DNA of 64,000 nt from Leisingera sp. NJS204 (GTDB taxonomy: Bacteria > Pseudomonadota > Alphaproteobacteria > Rhodobacterales > Rhodobacteraceae), in contig NZ_CP035417.1 in the NCBI RefSeq assembly GCF_004123675.1, forward strand, positions 2,037,501-2,101,500, read 5' to 3'. The position numbers and the translations under genes are program-made. A model generated the notes under the pieces. The model did no database searches. It had not been told where the DNA came from and saw only the letters and a program-made list of their open reading frames with translations. Below are positions 38,801 through 46,901 of this stretch, piece after piece (the first letter of the stretch is position 1; each line of letters opens with the position of its first letter).

Positions 38801-39273
38801 TGGTGCAGCACGGTGGAGCTTTCGCCGGTGTGGTCATCGCCCATCGCCAGCAGCACGCCGCCGTGTTTTGACGAGCCGGCCATATTGGCATGGCGGATCG
38901 CATCGCCCGAGCGGTCAACACCCGGCCCCTTGCCGTACCACAGGCCGAATACACCGTCGTATTTGCCTTCGCCGCGGACCTCGGCCTGCTGCGCCCCCCA
39001 CAGGGCGGTCACGGCCAGATCTTCGTTCAGACCGTACTGGAAGGTGACATCCGCCGCCTTCAGATGCTTCTCGGCCTTGCTCATCTGCAGGTCGACAGCA
39101 CCCAGGGGCGAACCGCGGTAGCCGGTGACAAGTCCGGCGGTATTGAGACCCGCCGCCCGGTCGCGGTGCTTTTGCATCAGCATCAGCCGCACCAGCGCCT
39201 GGGTGCCATTCAGCAGCACCGGCGATTTCGTCAGGTCGTACTTGTCATTAAGTGAGATTTTCGGCGTGCTCAT
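35854..39273 (-). CDS. Indolepyruvate ferredoxin oxidoreductase family protein (fused subunits)
   Basis: This large TPP-dependent 2-oxoacid:ferredoxin oxidoreductase has 1139 residues. The N-terminal part is IorA-like ('GLVTGYRGSPLGAVD', 'YGLNEDLAVTALWGAQQ', 'GMGDDHTGESSTVLHQSEW'-type sequence), and the TPP-binding region is 'PYFCSGCPHNSSTKLPEG' with 'GDGTYNHSGVQAIRAA'. A reduced iron-sulfur insert has 'DVCEGCGDCGVQSNCVSI'. The gamma-type IorB domain begins near 'NVVITGVGGTGVVTIGAIL', and a DUF6537-like C-terminus follows. Related enzymes oxidise aryl pyruvates or other 2-oxoacids to acyl-CoA. GAGGAGG precedes the start. A LysR gene is divergent from it, with 169 bases between, and is the probable regulator. 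Confidence 0.93.
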   Translation of the reverse strand: MSTPKISLNDKYDLTKSPVLLNGTQALVRLMLMQKHRDRAAGLNTAGLVTGYRGSPLGAVDLQMSKAEKHLKAADVTFQYGLNEDLAVTALWGAQQAEVRGEGKYDGVFGLWYGKGPGVDRSGDAIRHANMAGSSKHGGVLLAMGDDHTGESSTVLHQSEWSLLDCYLPIVSPAGVQEILDYGIYGYALSRFSGLWTGLKTMKDTIEVTSVVDANPDRMQLVTPEFDMPADGLNIRLDDDRFRQEDRIIDYKRFAAEAFSHANKMDKRMWGKPGAKIGFVAAGKNWLDLVHALKLLNIDENMAERLGITTYKVGQTFPMDMKGFHDWAEGLDLIVVVEEKRKLIEIQIKEAIFDDRQGRRVYGWYKGGAGSMHREELFPTRYALDPIMIAEKLGGILIEEGRETEAIRAGLENLSEARRADNAEEIASRLPYFCSGCPHNSSTKLPEGSRAYAGIGCHFMVQWMDRETTGFTHMGGEGVNWVGEAPFSNRKHVFQNLGDGTYNHSGVQAIRAALAEGTNITYKILYNDAVAMTGGQQAEGGLTAQQIAHELTAMGVKTMAVVYDEKEDVDATLFPAGMRMHERAEMMKIQREFEEVEGVSAIIYIQTCAAEKRRRRKKGQFPDPDQRVFINTDVCEGCGDCGVQSNCVSIVPKDTELGRKRAIDQSSCNKDFSCVNGFCPSFVTVEGAKIRKEATADIDLPHLPKPELPAIDGTHNVVITGVGGTGVVTIGAILAQAAQIDGKGAGLMEMAGLAQKGGAVHIHCRIANTPDDISAIRVATGEAHALIGGDLVVSAGAKTLGLTSTGQTGAVVNSHEIITGEFTKNTEFKVPTDRLEVALQARLRDRVDLFDASELARATMGDSIFSNMMVFGGAWQRGLVPVSFEAIKQAITLNGAAVERNLRAFDIGRWAVLHPEDAARLSRPDTSEKPKTLEEKIAFRADHLVAYQGKGLARRYARLLDGISDPALKEAAAKGYHKLLSYKDEYEVARLLLDSRAKAEAEFEGDLKLSYHLAPPMLGGTDADGRPKKRKFSASMERGFRLLAKLKRLRGTPLDIFGYTEERKMERALIKQYEADMMEWLPKAAPDIMEPLLALAELPLSIRGFGPVKMANEQKAAKRREELLAALRQGGVPLKHAAE

Positions 39274-39442
39274 CGTGGCCTCCTCAACCGGGATTAGCTT
39301 GCACTTTCTGACCCCAAGAATAGGTCATAATTACTGACCTGAATAGCCGCTTTTTTTTCGTTTTTGCTCGCTTGCGTCACGGAAACTGATACATAACTAA
39401 GATTTCATACAGTCGGCCCCAAACGCACAGAAAGTAACGCAT

Positions 39443-40348
39443 ATGGATTGGGATAAGCTCAGAATATTTCACGCGGTGGCCGATGCGGGCAGCCTGACCC
39501 ATGCCGGTGACAGGCTGAATCTGTCGCAATCGGCGGTCAGCCGCCAGATCCGGGCACTGGAAGAGAGCCTGAATGCGACGCTTTTTCACCGCCATGCGCG
39601 CGGACTGATTCTCACCGAACAGGGTGAGCTGCTGTTTGACGCCACCCAATCCATGTCCACCCGGCTTGAAGCCGCCTCTGCCCGCATCCGCGACAGCGAG
39701 GAGGAAGTGTTCGGCGAGTTGCGCGTCACTACCACTGTGGGTTTCGGCACCCTGTGGCTGGCGCCGCGGCTGACCAAACTGTATGAGCAGTATCCCAATC
39801 TGAAAATCGACCTTATGCTGGAAGAACGTGTTCTGGACCTGCCGATGCGCGAGGCCGATGTGGCCATCCGCATGAAAGAACCCAGCCAGGCCGATCTGGT
39901 GCGCAAGCGGCTGATGACGGTGCGGATGGGTCTATATGCCTCTCCGGCCTATCTGGAACAGCGCGGCACTTTGGAAACCGCTGAAGACATTTCCCAGCAC
40001 CGGCTGATCTGTCAGAACCAGCGCTCCGCCCAAGTGGGTTCAGCCGCGGTTCTTGGTAAAATGCTGATGGCCCATAACCCGGGGTCGCTGCTGACCGTCA
40101 ACAACTATTTCGGCGTGCTGCAGGGCGTGCTGCACAATCTGGGGGTCGGCATTCTGCCGGATTATGTGACCGAGGAATTCCCGCAACTGGTCGAGGTGCT
40201 GCCGGAAGAGGATCAGCACAGCGTGCCGGTCTACCTCGCCTACCCCGAAGAACTGCGCCATTCCCAGCGGGTCGGCGCGTTCCGCGATTTTGTGCAATCC
40301 GAAATCATGGCGCACCGGAAGCATATGAAAGAGCTGGGGAAACTCTGA
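39443..40348 (+). CDS. LysR-family transcriptional regulator
   Basis: The chain has 301 residues. The N-terminal winged helix-turn-helix is 'MDWDKLRIFHAVADAGSLTH' followed by 'LNLSQSAVSRQIRALEESL', and a LysR effector domain extends from about residue 95, with 'LRVTTTVGFGTLWLAPRLTK' and 'READVAIRMKEP'. The C-terminus 'VGILPDYVTEEFPQLVEVLP' completes the substrate-binding fold. It is divergent from the indolepyruvate oxidoreductase gene, the classical arrangement for a LysR regulator and its target. The effector is unknown. Confidence 0.93.
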   Translation: MDWDKLRIFHAVADAGSLTHAGDRLNLSQSAVSRQIRALEESLNATLFHRHARGLILTEQGELLFDATQSMSTRLEAASARIRDSEEEVFGELRVTTTVGFGTLWLAPRLTKLYEQYPNLKIDLMLEERVLDLPMREADVAIRMKEPSQADLVRKRLMTVRMGLYASPAYLEQRGTLETAEDISQHRLICQNQRSAQVGSAAVLGKMLMAHNPGSLLTVNNYFGVLQGVLHNLGVGILPDYVTEEFPQLVEVLPEEDQHSVPVYLAYPEELRHSQRVGAFRDFVQSEIMAHRKHMKELGKL

Positions 40349-40487
40349 CCCGCGCCGACGCATCAGCGGGCCAAGTTCGCGCTGCAATGCAGCGTCGTGG
40401 CCGGTTTTGATTTGTCCGAACCGGTGCAGCGCCCCAAGCCATGCAATTTCCGCATACCAGCATTGACCCATCTTTGACATTAATCCC

Positions 40488-40517
40488 CTTGAAGGGGCAG
40501 GCCCGGCGCCCTAAATG
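40488..40517 (+). promoter_or_regulatory. RpoH-like promoter of the small RNA candidate
   Basis: CTTGAA at 40488-40493 and TAAATG at 40512-40517 are separated by 18 bases and resemble heat-shock sigma factor (RpoH) -35 and -10 elements. They would start transcription near 40522-40525, immediately before the stem-loop. Confidence 0.4.
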
Positions 40518-40520
40518 AAG

Positions 40521-40600
40521 CTCATGAAGGCGGCGGCTTCGCCCCCCTTCATACCTCCCTGTTGGACTTCGGCCGAGCTTAGTGCTCGGCCTTTTTTTTG
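40521..40600 (+). ncRNA. Candidate small RNA with single-stranded CCUCC motif
   Basis: About 80 bases have a tidy architecture. Stem 1 pairs ATGAAGG (40524-40530) with CCTTCAT (40546-40552), with an inner GGCG-GCTT-CGCC hairpin. An unpaired stretch ACCTCCCTGTTGGACTTC follows. A perfect terminator hairpin GGCCGAG / CTCGGCC (40571-40577, 40585-40591) then ends in TTTTTTTT. The CCUCC segment is complementary to Shine-Dalgarno sequences. The layout resembles the stress-induced CCUCC-motif sRNAs (cuckoo/CcsR type) known in Rhodobacterales and Rhizobiales. It is an orphan unit between genes, with no protein frame. Confidence 0.6.
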
Positions 40601-40981
40601 GCCGTAACACATTGACCCCAAAGGGGTATTGATCGACAGACGATCTGGACAAGCGTGCCCTGGTCCTGACAGCTTGCGGCGGCCCGCCAATGGGGCTGGA
40701 CATGCCCTTGGATAGCAGCGCGGAAAAAACAAAGTCTTTTCTTTTCTTTTTCCAAACACCGCAGACTTTCGTCATGCTTGTAATTTCAGCGCTTGGCCAA
40801 CCGCACGCCCGCAAATCTACCGCTTTGAAAAGACTAAAGCTTAACCCAGTTCAGCGGATCAGCCGCTGCGGCGCAAAGACGCCTCTGCCGGCATCTGGCC
40901 GGGAGCCGGCTGATTCCGCTTCCCCCGCGCCCCTCCTTGCCCTAAAAGGCGCGCAATCGCAGCCATTGGGGACGTTTACGG

Positions 40982-43147
40982 ATGCAGGAACCCGCCATCA
41001 CGCCTGAACTGATTGCCAATCACGGGCTGAAGCCCGACGAATACGATCTGATCCTGGAAATCATCGGGCGCGAGCCGACCTTCACCGAGCTGGGCATTTT
41101 CTCGGCGATGTGGAACGAGCACTGCTCTTACAAGTCCTCCAAGAAATGGCTGCGCACCCTGCCGACCGATGGCCCGCAAGTGATCTGCGGCCCCGGCGAA
41201 AACGCCGGCATCGTCGACATCGGCGATGGCGACGCGGTGGTGTTCAAGATGGAAAGCCACAACCACCCCTCTTACATCGAACCCTATCAGGGTGCGGCAA
41301 CCGGGGTTGGCGGCATCCTGCGTGACGTCTTCACAATGGGCGCGCGGCCCATCGCCTCGATGAACTCGCTGTCCTTTGGCGAGCCGTCCCACCACAAGAC
41401 CCGCCAGCTGGTCAACGGCGTGGTTGAGGGCATCGGCGGCTACGGCAACTGCTTTGGCGTGCCCTGCGCGGGCGGTGAAGTCCGCTTTCACCCCGCCTAC
41501 AACGGCAACTGCCTGGTGAACGCCTTTGCTGCGGGCCTGGCAAAAACCGACGCCATCTTTTATTCCGCCGCGTCAGGCGTTGGCATGCCGGTTGTGTATC
41601 TGGGCGCCAAGACCGGTCGTGACGGCGTTGGCGGCGCCACCATGGCGTCGGCAGAATTCGATGACACCATTGAGGAAAAGCGCCCCACCGTTCAGGTCGG
41701 CGATCCCTTCACCGAAAAGCGCCTGATGGAAGCCACGCTGGAACTGATGCAGACCGGCGCGGTGATCTCGATCCAGGATATGGGTGCGGCTGGCCTCACC
41801 TGCTCGGCCGTGGAAATGGGCGACAAGGGCAAACTGGGCGTCAAGCTGAACCTGGAAGACGTGCCGCAGCGCGAAGAGAACATGACAGCCTACGAGATGA
41901 TGCTGTCGGAATCTCAGGAACGCATGCTGATGGTGCTGAAGCCGTCGCTGGAAGCCGAAGCGCGTGCGGTGTTCGAAAAATGGGACCTGGATTTCGCCAT
42001 TGTCGGCGAGACCATTGCCGAAGACCGTTTCCTGATCCTGCATAACGGCGACGTGAAGGCGGATCTGGTACTGTCCAAACTGGCCTCCACCGCGCCGGAA
42101 TACGACCGCCCCTGGGTCCCGACCCCGGCGGCTGAACCGCTGACCGACGCCGACGTGCCCACCATTGATCCGATTGATGGCCTCAAGGCGCTGCTCACCT
42201 CGCCCAACTATGCGGGCAAGCAGTGGGTTTATGAGCAGTACGACACCACCGTGATGGGCGATACCGCCCGCCGCCCCGGCGCCGGTTCCGGTATTGTCCG
42301 GGTGCACGGCACCGGTAAAAAGCTGGCATTCACCTCGGACGTGACCCCGCGCTACGTGATGGCGAACCCCTTTGAGGGCGGCAAACAGGCGGTGGCCGAA
42401 GCTTACCGCAATCTGACAGCTGTGGGCGCCAAACCCTTGGCAACAACGGATAACCTGAACTTCGGAAACCCCGAAAAGCCCGAGATCATGGGCCAGTTTG
42501 TCGGCGCCATCAAAGGCATCGGCGAAGCCGTGGCCGCGCTCGACATGCCGATCGTCTCCGGCAACGTATCGCTGTACAATGAGACCGACGGCAAGGGCAT
42601 CCTGCCGACCCCGACCATCGGCGCCGTGGGCCTGATTGCGGCGGGCGAGGAGCCGATCACCGGCGAAGCCCGCGACGGCCATGTCGCCCTGCTGGTGGGG
42701 GAAACCATTGGCCACTTGGGCCAGTCGGCACTGCTGGCCGAGGTCTTTAACCGCGAGGACGGCGACGCCCCGGCGGTCGATCTGGAGACGGAGAAGCGCA
42801 ACGGCGAATTCATCCGCGCCAACCGCGATTTCATCAAAGCCTGTACCGACCTTGGCGACGGCGGCCTGGCGCTGGCGGCGTTCGAGTTGGCCGAGGAAGC
42901 CGGCGTCGGCGTGCAGATCGACGCGGGCGACACCCAGACCGTGTTCGGCGAAGACCAGGCGCGCTACCTGATCGCCTGCAACTTTGATCAGGCCGAGGCG
43001 CTGATGCTGGCTGCCGGCCAGGCCGGTGTGCCGTTGGTTACCGTCGGCAAGTTCGGCGGCGACATGGTTAAGATCGGCGGCTCCGAAGCACCGCTGGCAG
43101 AGCTGAAGGACATCTTCCGCTCCAGCTTTGCCGCTGCTGTCGCCTGA
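40982..43147 (+). CDS. purL: Phosphoribosylformylglycinamidine synthase subunit PurL
   Basis: PurL catalyses the ATP-dependent FGAM synthase step of purine synthesis. The 721-residue small form works with separate PurQ and PurS, which are not in this window. Signatures are '[20 protein letters not shown]' with the catalytic His, '[20 protein letters not shown]', '[18 protein letters not shown]', and a second half with '[19 protein letters not shown]'. A downstream terminator at 43196 separates it from the following cysteine-cluster gene. Confidence 0.97.
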   Translation: MQEPAITPELIANHGLKPDEYDLILEIIGREPTFTELGIFSAMWNEHCSYKSSKKWLRTLPTDGPQVICGPGENAGIVDIGDGDAVVFKMESHNHPSYIEPYQGAATGVGGILRDVFTMGARPIASMNSLSFGEPSHHKTRQLVNGVVEGIGGYGNCFGVPCAGGEVRFHPAYNGNCLVNAFAAGLAKTDAIFYSAASGVGMPVVYLGAKTGRDGVGGATMASAEFDDTIEEKRPTVQVGDPFTEKRLMEATLELMQTGAVISIQDMGAAGLTCSAVEMGDKGKLGVKLNLEDVPQREENMTAYEMMLSESQERMLMVLKPSLEAEARAVFEKWDLDFAIVGETIAEDRFLILHNGDVKADLVLSKLASTAPEYDRPWVPTPAAEPLTDADVPTIDPIDGLKALLTSPNYAGKQWVYEQYDTTVMGDTARRPGAGSGIVRVHGTGKKLAFTSDVTPRYVMANPFEGGKQAVAEAYRNLTAVGAKPLATTDNLNFGNPEKPEIMGQFVGAIKGIGEAVAALDMPIVSGNVSLYNETDGKGILPTPTIGAVGLIAAGEEPITGEARDGHVALLVGETIGHLGQSALLAEVFNREDGDAPAVDLETEKRNGEFIRANRDFIKACTDLGDGGLALAAFELAEEAGVGVQIDAGDTQTVFGEDQARYLIACNFDQAEALMLAAGQAGVPLVTVGKFGGDMVKIGGSEAPLAELKDIFRSSFAAAVA

Positions 43148-43195
43148 TAAAAACACGCAATGCCCGAACCGGGCACCGTGGCAGACTGATGCATA

Positions 43196-43232
43196 GGGTG
43201 GGATGGCACAGCCGTCCCGCCCTTTGTTTTGA
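43196..43232 (+). terminator. Intrinsic terminator after purL
   Basis: A 12-base stem, GGGTGGGATGGC with GCCGTCCCGCCC including two G-T pairs, has loop ACA and is followed by TTTGTTTT. Confidence 0.75.
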
Positions 43233-43247
43233 ACCGGGGACCGGCCC

Positions 43248-43766
43248 ATGACCCTTCCTGAGCTGACAGAGGATTGCAGCCGCTGCGCAGGTCTGTGCTG
43301 TGTGGCCTATCCGTTTGAGGCGCATGAGGACTTTGGCCTGCTGAAACAGGCAGATACCCCCTGCCCCAACCTCGCTCCGGATTTCCGCTGTAGCATTCAT
43401 TCCGGCCTGGCTGCGTGCGGCTTTGGCGGCTGCGTCGCCTATTCTTGCGCCGGGGCCGGCCAAAGGGTCACGCAAGTGCTGTTTGACGGCGAAACCTGGC
43501 AGGATGACCCGGACCTGCTGACCCATATGACCTATGCGCTGCGGGTGCTGCGGCCCATCCACGAAGCTTTGCTGGTGCTGCAGGAGGCCGCCGCCCTGCC
43601 CTTGCCGCCGGAACTGCAAACCCGCTGCGCAGATCTGACCGCAGCGCTCTGCCCGCACAACCCCACCTCTGTTTGGGATTTTGAGGAAAACAGCGTGCAG
43701 AACGCCCTGGCGGCGGTGCCGGAATTTGTCGAAACCCTTGCGCCTTTTGCGCAGGACCGCGGTTAA
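43248..43766 (+). CDS. Cysteine-cluster (YkgJ-like) small protein
   Basis: The chain has 172 residues. The N-terminal half has a zinc- or iron-cluster-like cysteine pattern: 'CSRCAGLCCVAYPF', then 'PCPNLAPDFRCSIH', then 'CGFGGCVAYSCAGAGQRVTQ'. The same N-terminal module is found fused to pentapeptide-repeat proteins in some actinobacteria (recalled). Here it stands alone, with a helical C-terminal half and no pentapeptide repeats. Binding of a metal is inferred only from the cysteines. It lies between purL and bolA, and a role alongside the iron-sulfur-linked BolA/glutaredoxin pair just downstream is a guess. Confidence 0.75.
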   Translation: MTLPELTEDCSRCAGLCCVAYPFEAHEDFGLLKQADTPCPNLAPDFRCSIHSGLAACGFGGCVAYSCAGAGQRVTQVLFDGETWQDDPDLLTHMTYALRVLRPIHEALLVLQEAAALPLPPELQTRCADLTAALCPHNPTSVWDFEENSVQNALAAVPEFVETLAPFAQDRG

Positions 43767-43831
43767 TCCCGCTTGCACAGCCCCCGGCGCCCACCTACAT
43801 TTTTACCAAACAAGACAAAGGACTTCCCCGG

Positions 43832-44068
43832 ATGCCCATGCAAGCCCACGAAATCGAAGAACTGCTGCGCGAAAGCTTCCCTGACGCTGAAATCCAGGTG
43901 GCCGGCACCGACGGCGTTCACATGTCGGCGATGGTCGTCGACGAAAGCTTCCGCGGCAAGAACCGCGTCCAGCAGCAGCGCGCCGTCTATGCCGCGTTGA
44001 AAGGCAAGATGGACGGCCCCGATGGCGAACTGCACGCCCTGGCACTGACGACAAAAGCGCCGGAGTAG
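43832..44068 (+). CDS. BolA family protein
   Basis: This 78-residue BolA/IbaG-type protein has 'IEELLRESFPDAEIQVAGTD', the conserved 'HMSAMVVDESFRGKNRVQQQ' stretch with the His and FxG(K) motif, and ends 'LHALALTTKAPE'. BolA proteins bind [2Fe-2S] clusters together with monothiol glutaredoxins. The monothiol glutaredoxin gene lies 145 bases downstream on the same strand, a classic pairing. Confidence 0.94.
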   Translation: MPMQAHEIEELLRESFPDAEIQVAGTDGVHMSAMVVDESFRGKNRVQQQRAVYAALKGKMDGPDGELHALALTTKAPE

Positions 44069-44213
44069 GCCGGTTGGGCTGACTGCTTGAATTTGCGGGA
44101 AATCAAGTTTCTCCGGCTGCGGCCCTTTTATTGCTGCCCATTGTGGCATATCTCGCGCTCAACGACTTTCTGCCGGTCCACCCAAGGCGGCACGACGAAA
44201 AGGACATGAACCA

Positions 44214-44576
44214 ATGACCGACGTAAAAACCCGCATCGACGAAACCGTCAAAGCCAGCGACGTGGTGCTGTTTATGAAAGGCACCAAGGAAATGCCGCAG
44301 TGCGGCTTCTCCTCGCGCGTGGCGGGCGTGCTGAACTACATCGGCGTGGACTACACCGATGTGAACGTGCTGGCGGATGAGGACATCCGCTCGGGCATCA
44401 AGGAATACTCCGACTGGCCGACCATCCCGCAGCTTTACATCAAGGGCGAATTCGTCGGCGGTTGTGACATCATCACCGAGATGACCCTGTCAGGCGAGCT
44501 GGACGGCATGTTCGAACAGAACAGCATCGCCTTTGACAAGGATGCTGCCGACAAGATCCGCGAAGCCAACGGTTAA
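44214..44576 (+). CDS. grxD: Monothiol glutaredoxin (Grx4/GrxD type)
   Basis: GrxD carries or transfers [2Fe-2S] clusters. The 120 residues have the CGFS active site in '[17 protein letters not shown]', the TIPQ-type cis-Pro motif in '[19 protein letters not shown]', and the usual C-terminal helix. It is paired with the upstream bolA, with which it forms cluster-bridged heterodimers in other bacteria. A terminator follows directly. Confidence 0.96.
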   Translation: MTDVKTRIDETVKASDVVLFMKGTKEMPQCGFSSRVAGVLNYIGVDYTDVNVLADEDIRSGIKEYSDWPTIPQLYIKGEFVGGCDIITEMTLSGELDGMFEQNSIAFDKDAADKIREANG

Positions 44577-44600
44577 AAGCTGAAAGCTCTTTTCATTACA

Positions 44601-44640
44601 AAGGCCTGCCGCATTCAGTTGCGGCAGGCCTTTTTTGTTT
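44601..44640 (+). terminator. Intrinsic terminator after grxD
   Basis: The 13-bp perfect stem AAGGCCTGCCGCA / TGCGGCAGGCCTT with loop TTCAGT is followed by TTTTGTTT. It also lies at the 3' side of the convergent RTX-like gene but has a weaker T-tract in that direction. Confidence 0.92.
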
Positions 44641-44658
44641 CGTGACCGATGCGGGGTT

Positions 44659-45828
44659 TTACGCCGCGTCGATCAGCACCAGGTCATCGGCGGTAAAGCT
44701 TTCGCCGGCCCCCTGCAACCGGGCCACAACCTCGCCCTGCTGCAGGATCAGCGCATCGCCTGTTTCCGCATCGTTTTCAACGCTGTAGTCGTCGGCATTC
44801 ACGGCTTCGCTGCCATTGTCAAAGACCAGCTGAACCACGTCTTCGCCCGGTGTGTAATCGGTGATGGTGATGACACCGGTTGCGTCCTGCGACATATACA
44901 GGCTGAAGTCATCCTGCCCCTCGCCGCCGGTTCCGGTATCGCCGGCGCCCATCAGCAGGAAGTCATTGCCGGCGCCGCCATCCAGCGTATCCGCGCCGTC
45001 GTCCGCGTTGGAGAAGCCGACGTCCTCAAGCGTTGCACCCTCATCCTGGTCGCGCAGGCTGACAACCTCTTCCGGTGTCAGGTCCCGCGTCAGGTTTACC
45101 CCGCTCAGGGCATCATTGCCGGCGCCGCCATTCAGAACATCCGCGCCATCGCCGCCGATCAGGTCGTCATCCCAGGTGCCGCCATCCAGCGTATCGTCGC
45201 CAGCGTCGCCGAACAGAACGTCAATGCCGCCATCGCCCGACAGGGAATCGTTTCCGGCACCGCCATAGGCGATGTCGTGAAATTCGCCGCCGGAGATGGT
45301 GTCATTGCCCTCGCCGCCATCGGCCACGTCTTTTCCTGCGCCGGCAATCAGCACGTCGTTTCCGATGCCGCCTGTCAGGCTGTCATAGCCCAGGCCGCCA
45401 ACCAGCGAGTCGTTCCAGTCGCCGCCGTCCAGCGTATCGTTGCCGCCTTCGCCGAAAATTGTGTCGAGGCCGCCGTCGCCGGACAAAAGGTCATTGCCGT
45501 TGCCACCGTAAATCAGATCATGAAACGCGCCGCCGGACACCGTGTCGCTGCCGTCGCCTGCCAGCACAGTGTCTTTGCCCTCGCTGCCCGAGATCTGATC
45601 ATTGCCGCCCCCGGCCTGCACCCGGTCGGCCCCGGTTCCTGCGTCCAGAACATCGTCTTCATCCCCCAGGATCAGATCGTCCGGCCCATCCGTAGGAAGG
45701 GTCCCTGGCAGTACAGGTTCAGGGTTTTCATCAATGGGATCCGGCTCGGGCGCGTTATCATCGCCGTCATCAAAGCTGATCGCCAGGCCGGCAACTGCCA
45801 ATGTGCTTAGAACAAGTGCGCCAATCAT
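44659..45828 (-). CDS. RTX-like calcium-binding repeat protein with N-terminal hydrophobic segment (paralogue 2)
   Basis: This is the largest of three related genes in the window, at 389 residues. The hydrophobic segment MIGALVLSTLAVAGLAISF is followed by an acidic, proline-rich stretch. Well over a dozen RTX nonapeptides then fill residues about 50-235 ('GGNDQISGSEGKDTVLAGDG' type). The domain after them includes 'NDFLLMGAGDTGTGGEGQDD', then 'DATGVITITDYTPGEDVVQL' and the terminal 'LQQGEVVARLQGAGESFT'. Calcium binding is expected of the repeats and function is unknown. The RBS GGGGGA is four bases from the ATG. A duplicate of that initiation motif lies 108 bases upstream. It is adjacent to paralogue 3 in the same orientation. 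Confidence 0.82.
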   Translation of the reverse strand: MIGALVLSTLAVAGLAISFDDGDDNAPEPDPIDENPEPVLPGTLPTDGPDDLILGDEDDVLDAGTGADRVQAGGGNDQISGSEGKDTVLAGDGSDTVSGGAFHDLIYGGNGNDLLSGDGGLDTIFGEGGNDTLDGGDWNDSLVGGLGYDSLTGGIGNDVLIAGAGKDVADGGEGNDTISGGEFHDIAYGGAGNDSLSGDGGIDVLFGDAGDDTLDGGTWDDDLIGGDGADVLNGGAGNDALSGVNLTRDLTPEEVVSLRDQDEGATLEDVGFSNADDGADTLDGGAGNDFLLMGAGDTGTGGEGQDDFSLYMSQDATGVITITDYTPGEDVVQLVFDNGSEAVNADDYSVENDAETGDALILQQGEVVARLQGAGESFTADDLVLIDAA

Positions 45829-45867
45829 TTAGTCCCCCAAAAGTAGAAAGCAGAAATACATCACAAC

Positions 45868-45936
45868 TCAGCTACGGGAATTCTTCAAATTGGTCCAGAA
45901 TTTGTTGTTATTTTGCCTAAAAATTGCCTTAAACAA
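45868..45936 (-). CDS. Possible 22-codon leader peptide upstream of RTX-like paralogue 2
   Basis: A TTG-start frame of 22 codons ends 40 bases before the RTX gene start. Its translation is Asn/Lys/Phe-rich (LFKAIFRQNNNKFWTNLKNS) with two more residues. Its initiation region GGGGGACAAATTG mirrors the GGGGGACTAAATG of the RTX gene, with the same four-base spacing. The region is visibly AT-rich compared with the flanks. This is weak evidence, and the duplication could instead be an operator. Confidence 0.2.
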   Translation of the reverse strand: MFKAIFRQNNNKFWTNLKNSRS

Positions 45937-46010
45937 TTTGTCCCCCAATGAGAAACAGTGAAGTCAGGTCTGCAATCGCAGGCGCGAAACCGGTGGCGCT
46001 TCAGGCCGGG

Positions 46011-46901
46011 TCAGCCTGAATTCGCGGGTGCATTGCCCGAAAAGCCCAGGTTTTCCAAGGCAAAACTGTCGCCGGCCCCCAGCAGCCTTGCAACCAGTTT
46101 GCCGTTTTCCAGGACAAGCGCATCGCCGCTGTCTTCCTCCCGCTGAATGCTGAAACCGCCGGTATTGCCGCCAGCAACCCGAACGGTATCGGTTCCGGCC
46201 TCAAAATCCTCAATCGTGATTACGCCGGTTGCATCCGGATCACGGTGCAGCTCAAACACGTCCTTGCCGCTGCCGCCAATGGCGGTATCCCCTGCCCCCA
46301 AGGCCAGGAAGTCGTTGCCATCGCCGCCGTCCAGCGTGTCAGCCTCATCATCCGCGGACAAAGCAAAAATATTCTCCGCGGATTCCTCGCCGTCGCGCAG
46401 GGATTTCAGCGTCCCGGCATCCGGCTCCGGGTCAACACTGACACCGAAAAGGTTGTCGTTGCCGCGCCCGCCGGACAAGTCGTCCGAACCTTCGCCGCCT
46501 GCAAGCACATCATCCCAGTCCCCGCCCATCAGCGTGTCGTCGCCGGTGCCGCCGAACAGGATATCCTTGCCGCCTTCGCCGTCCAGCACATCCGCGCCCG
46601 CACCGCCCAGCAAAATGTCGTGGAATTCGCCACCAGACAGCAGATCTGCGCCGCCTTCGCCTTGCAGTATGTCCAGCCCCGGGCCGCCGGACACCGTGTC
46701 ATCGCCATCGCCGGCGCGCACCTGATCATTGCCTCTGCCGGCATCAATACTGTCAGCCTCATCGCCAAGCTGCAGGCGGTCGGAATTTTCCGTGGGTTCT
46801 GTATCGGGCTGCTCGTCTTCCGGCAGCGGCAGGTCAAAGTCATAAGCACTTGCCGAGGCGCCGGCCAGCAACAAGACTCCCAGGATCAAGGCTTCGTACA
46901 T
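46011..46901 (-). CDS. RTX-like calcium-binding repeat protein with N-terminal hydrophobic segment (paralogue 3)
   Basis: The chain has 296 residues from MYEALILGV, chosen because GGAG lies 9 bases upstream. A hydrophobic segment (MYEALILGVLLLAGASASAY) precedes an acidic linker, about a dozen RTX repeats (residues 45-170), and a C-terminal domain paralogous to that of paralogue 2: 'NDFLALGAGDTAIGGSGKD', 'DATGVITIEDFEAGTDTV', and the terminal 'ENGKLVARLLGAGDSF'. 'AGASASAY' could be a signal-peptidase site, so export by Sec is possible, unlike classical RTX toxins. It lies downstream of zapA on the same strand and upstream of paralogue 2. Confidence 0.8.
   Translation of the reverse strand: MYEALILGVLLLAGASASAYDFDLPLPEDEQPDTEPTENSDRLQLGDEADSIDAGRGNDQVRAGDGDDTVSGGPGLDILQGEGGADLLSGGEFHDILLGGAGADVLDGEGGKDILFGGTGDDTLMGGDWDDVLAGGEGSDDLSGGRGNDNLFGVSVDPEPDAGTLKSLRDGEESAENIFALSADDEADTLDGGDGNDFLALGAGDTAIGGSGKDVFELHRDPDATGVITIEDFEAGTDTVRVAGGNTGGFSIQREEDSGDALVLENGKLVARLLGAGDSFALENLGFSGNAPANSG

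Larger units (their letters stand above)
40349..40981. other. Gene-free region between the LysR gene and purL
   Basis: No protein-coding gene is supported in these 630 bases. The left half carries the small-RNA candidate at 40488-40600. Just beyond it is CATTGACCCCAAAGGGGTAT at 40610-40629, with a CCCC/GGGG mini-hairpin. A T/C-rich run follows near 40735-40755. The purL promoter is probably in the right third, but I cannot place it. Confidence 0.45.

Noticed and set aside
41573-43249. 558-codon minus-strand frame
   Set aside because: It is antisense to purL, which has unambiguous motifs. No RBS or domain was seen.
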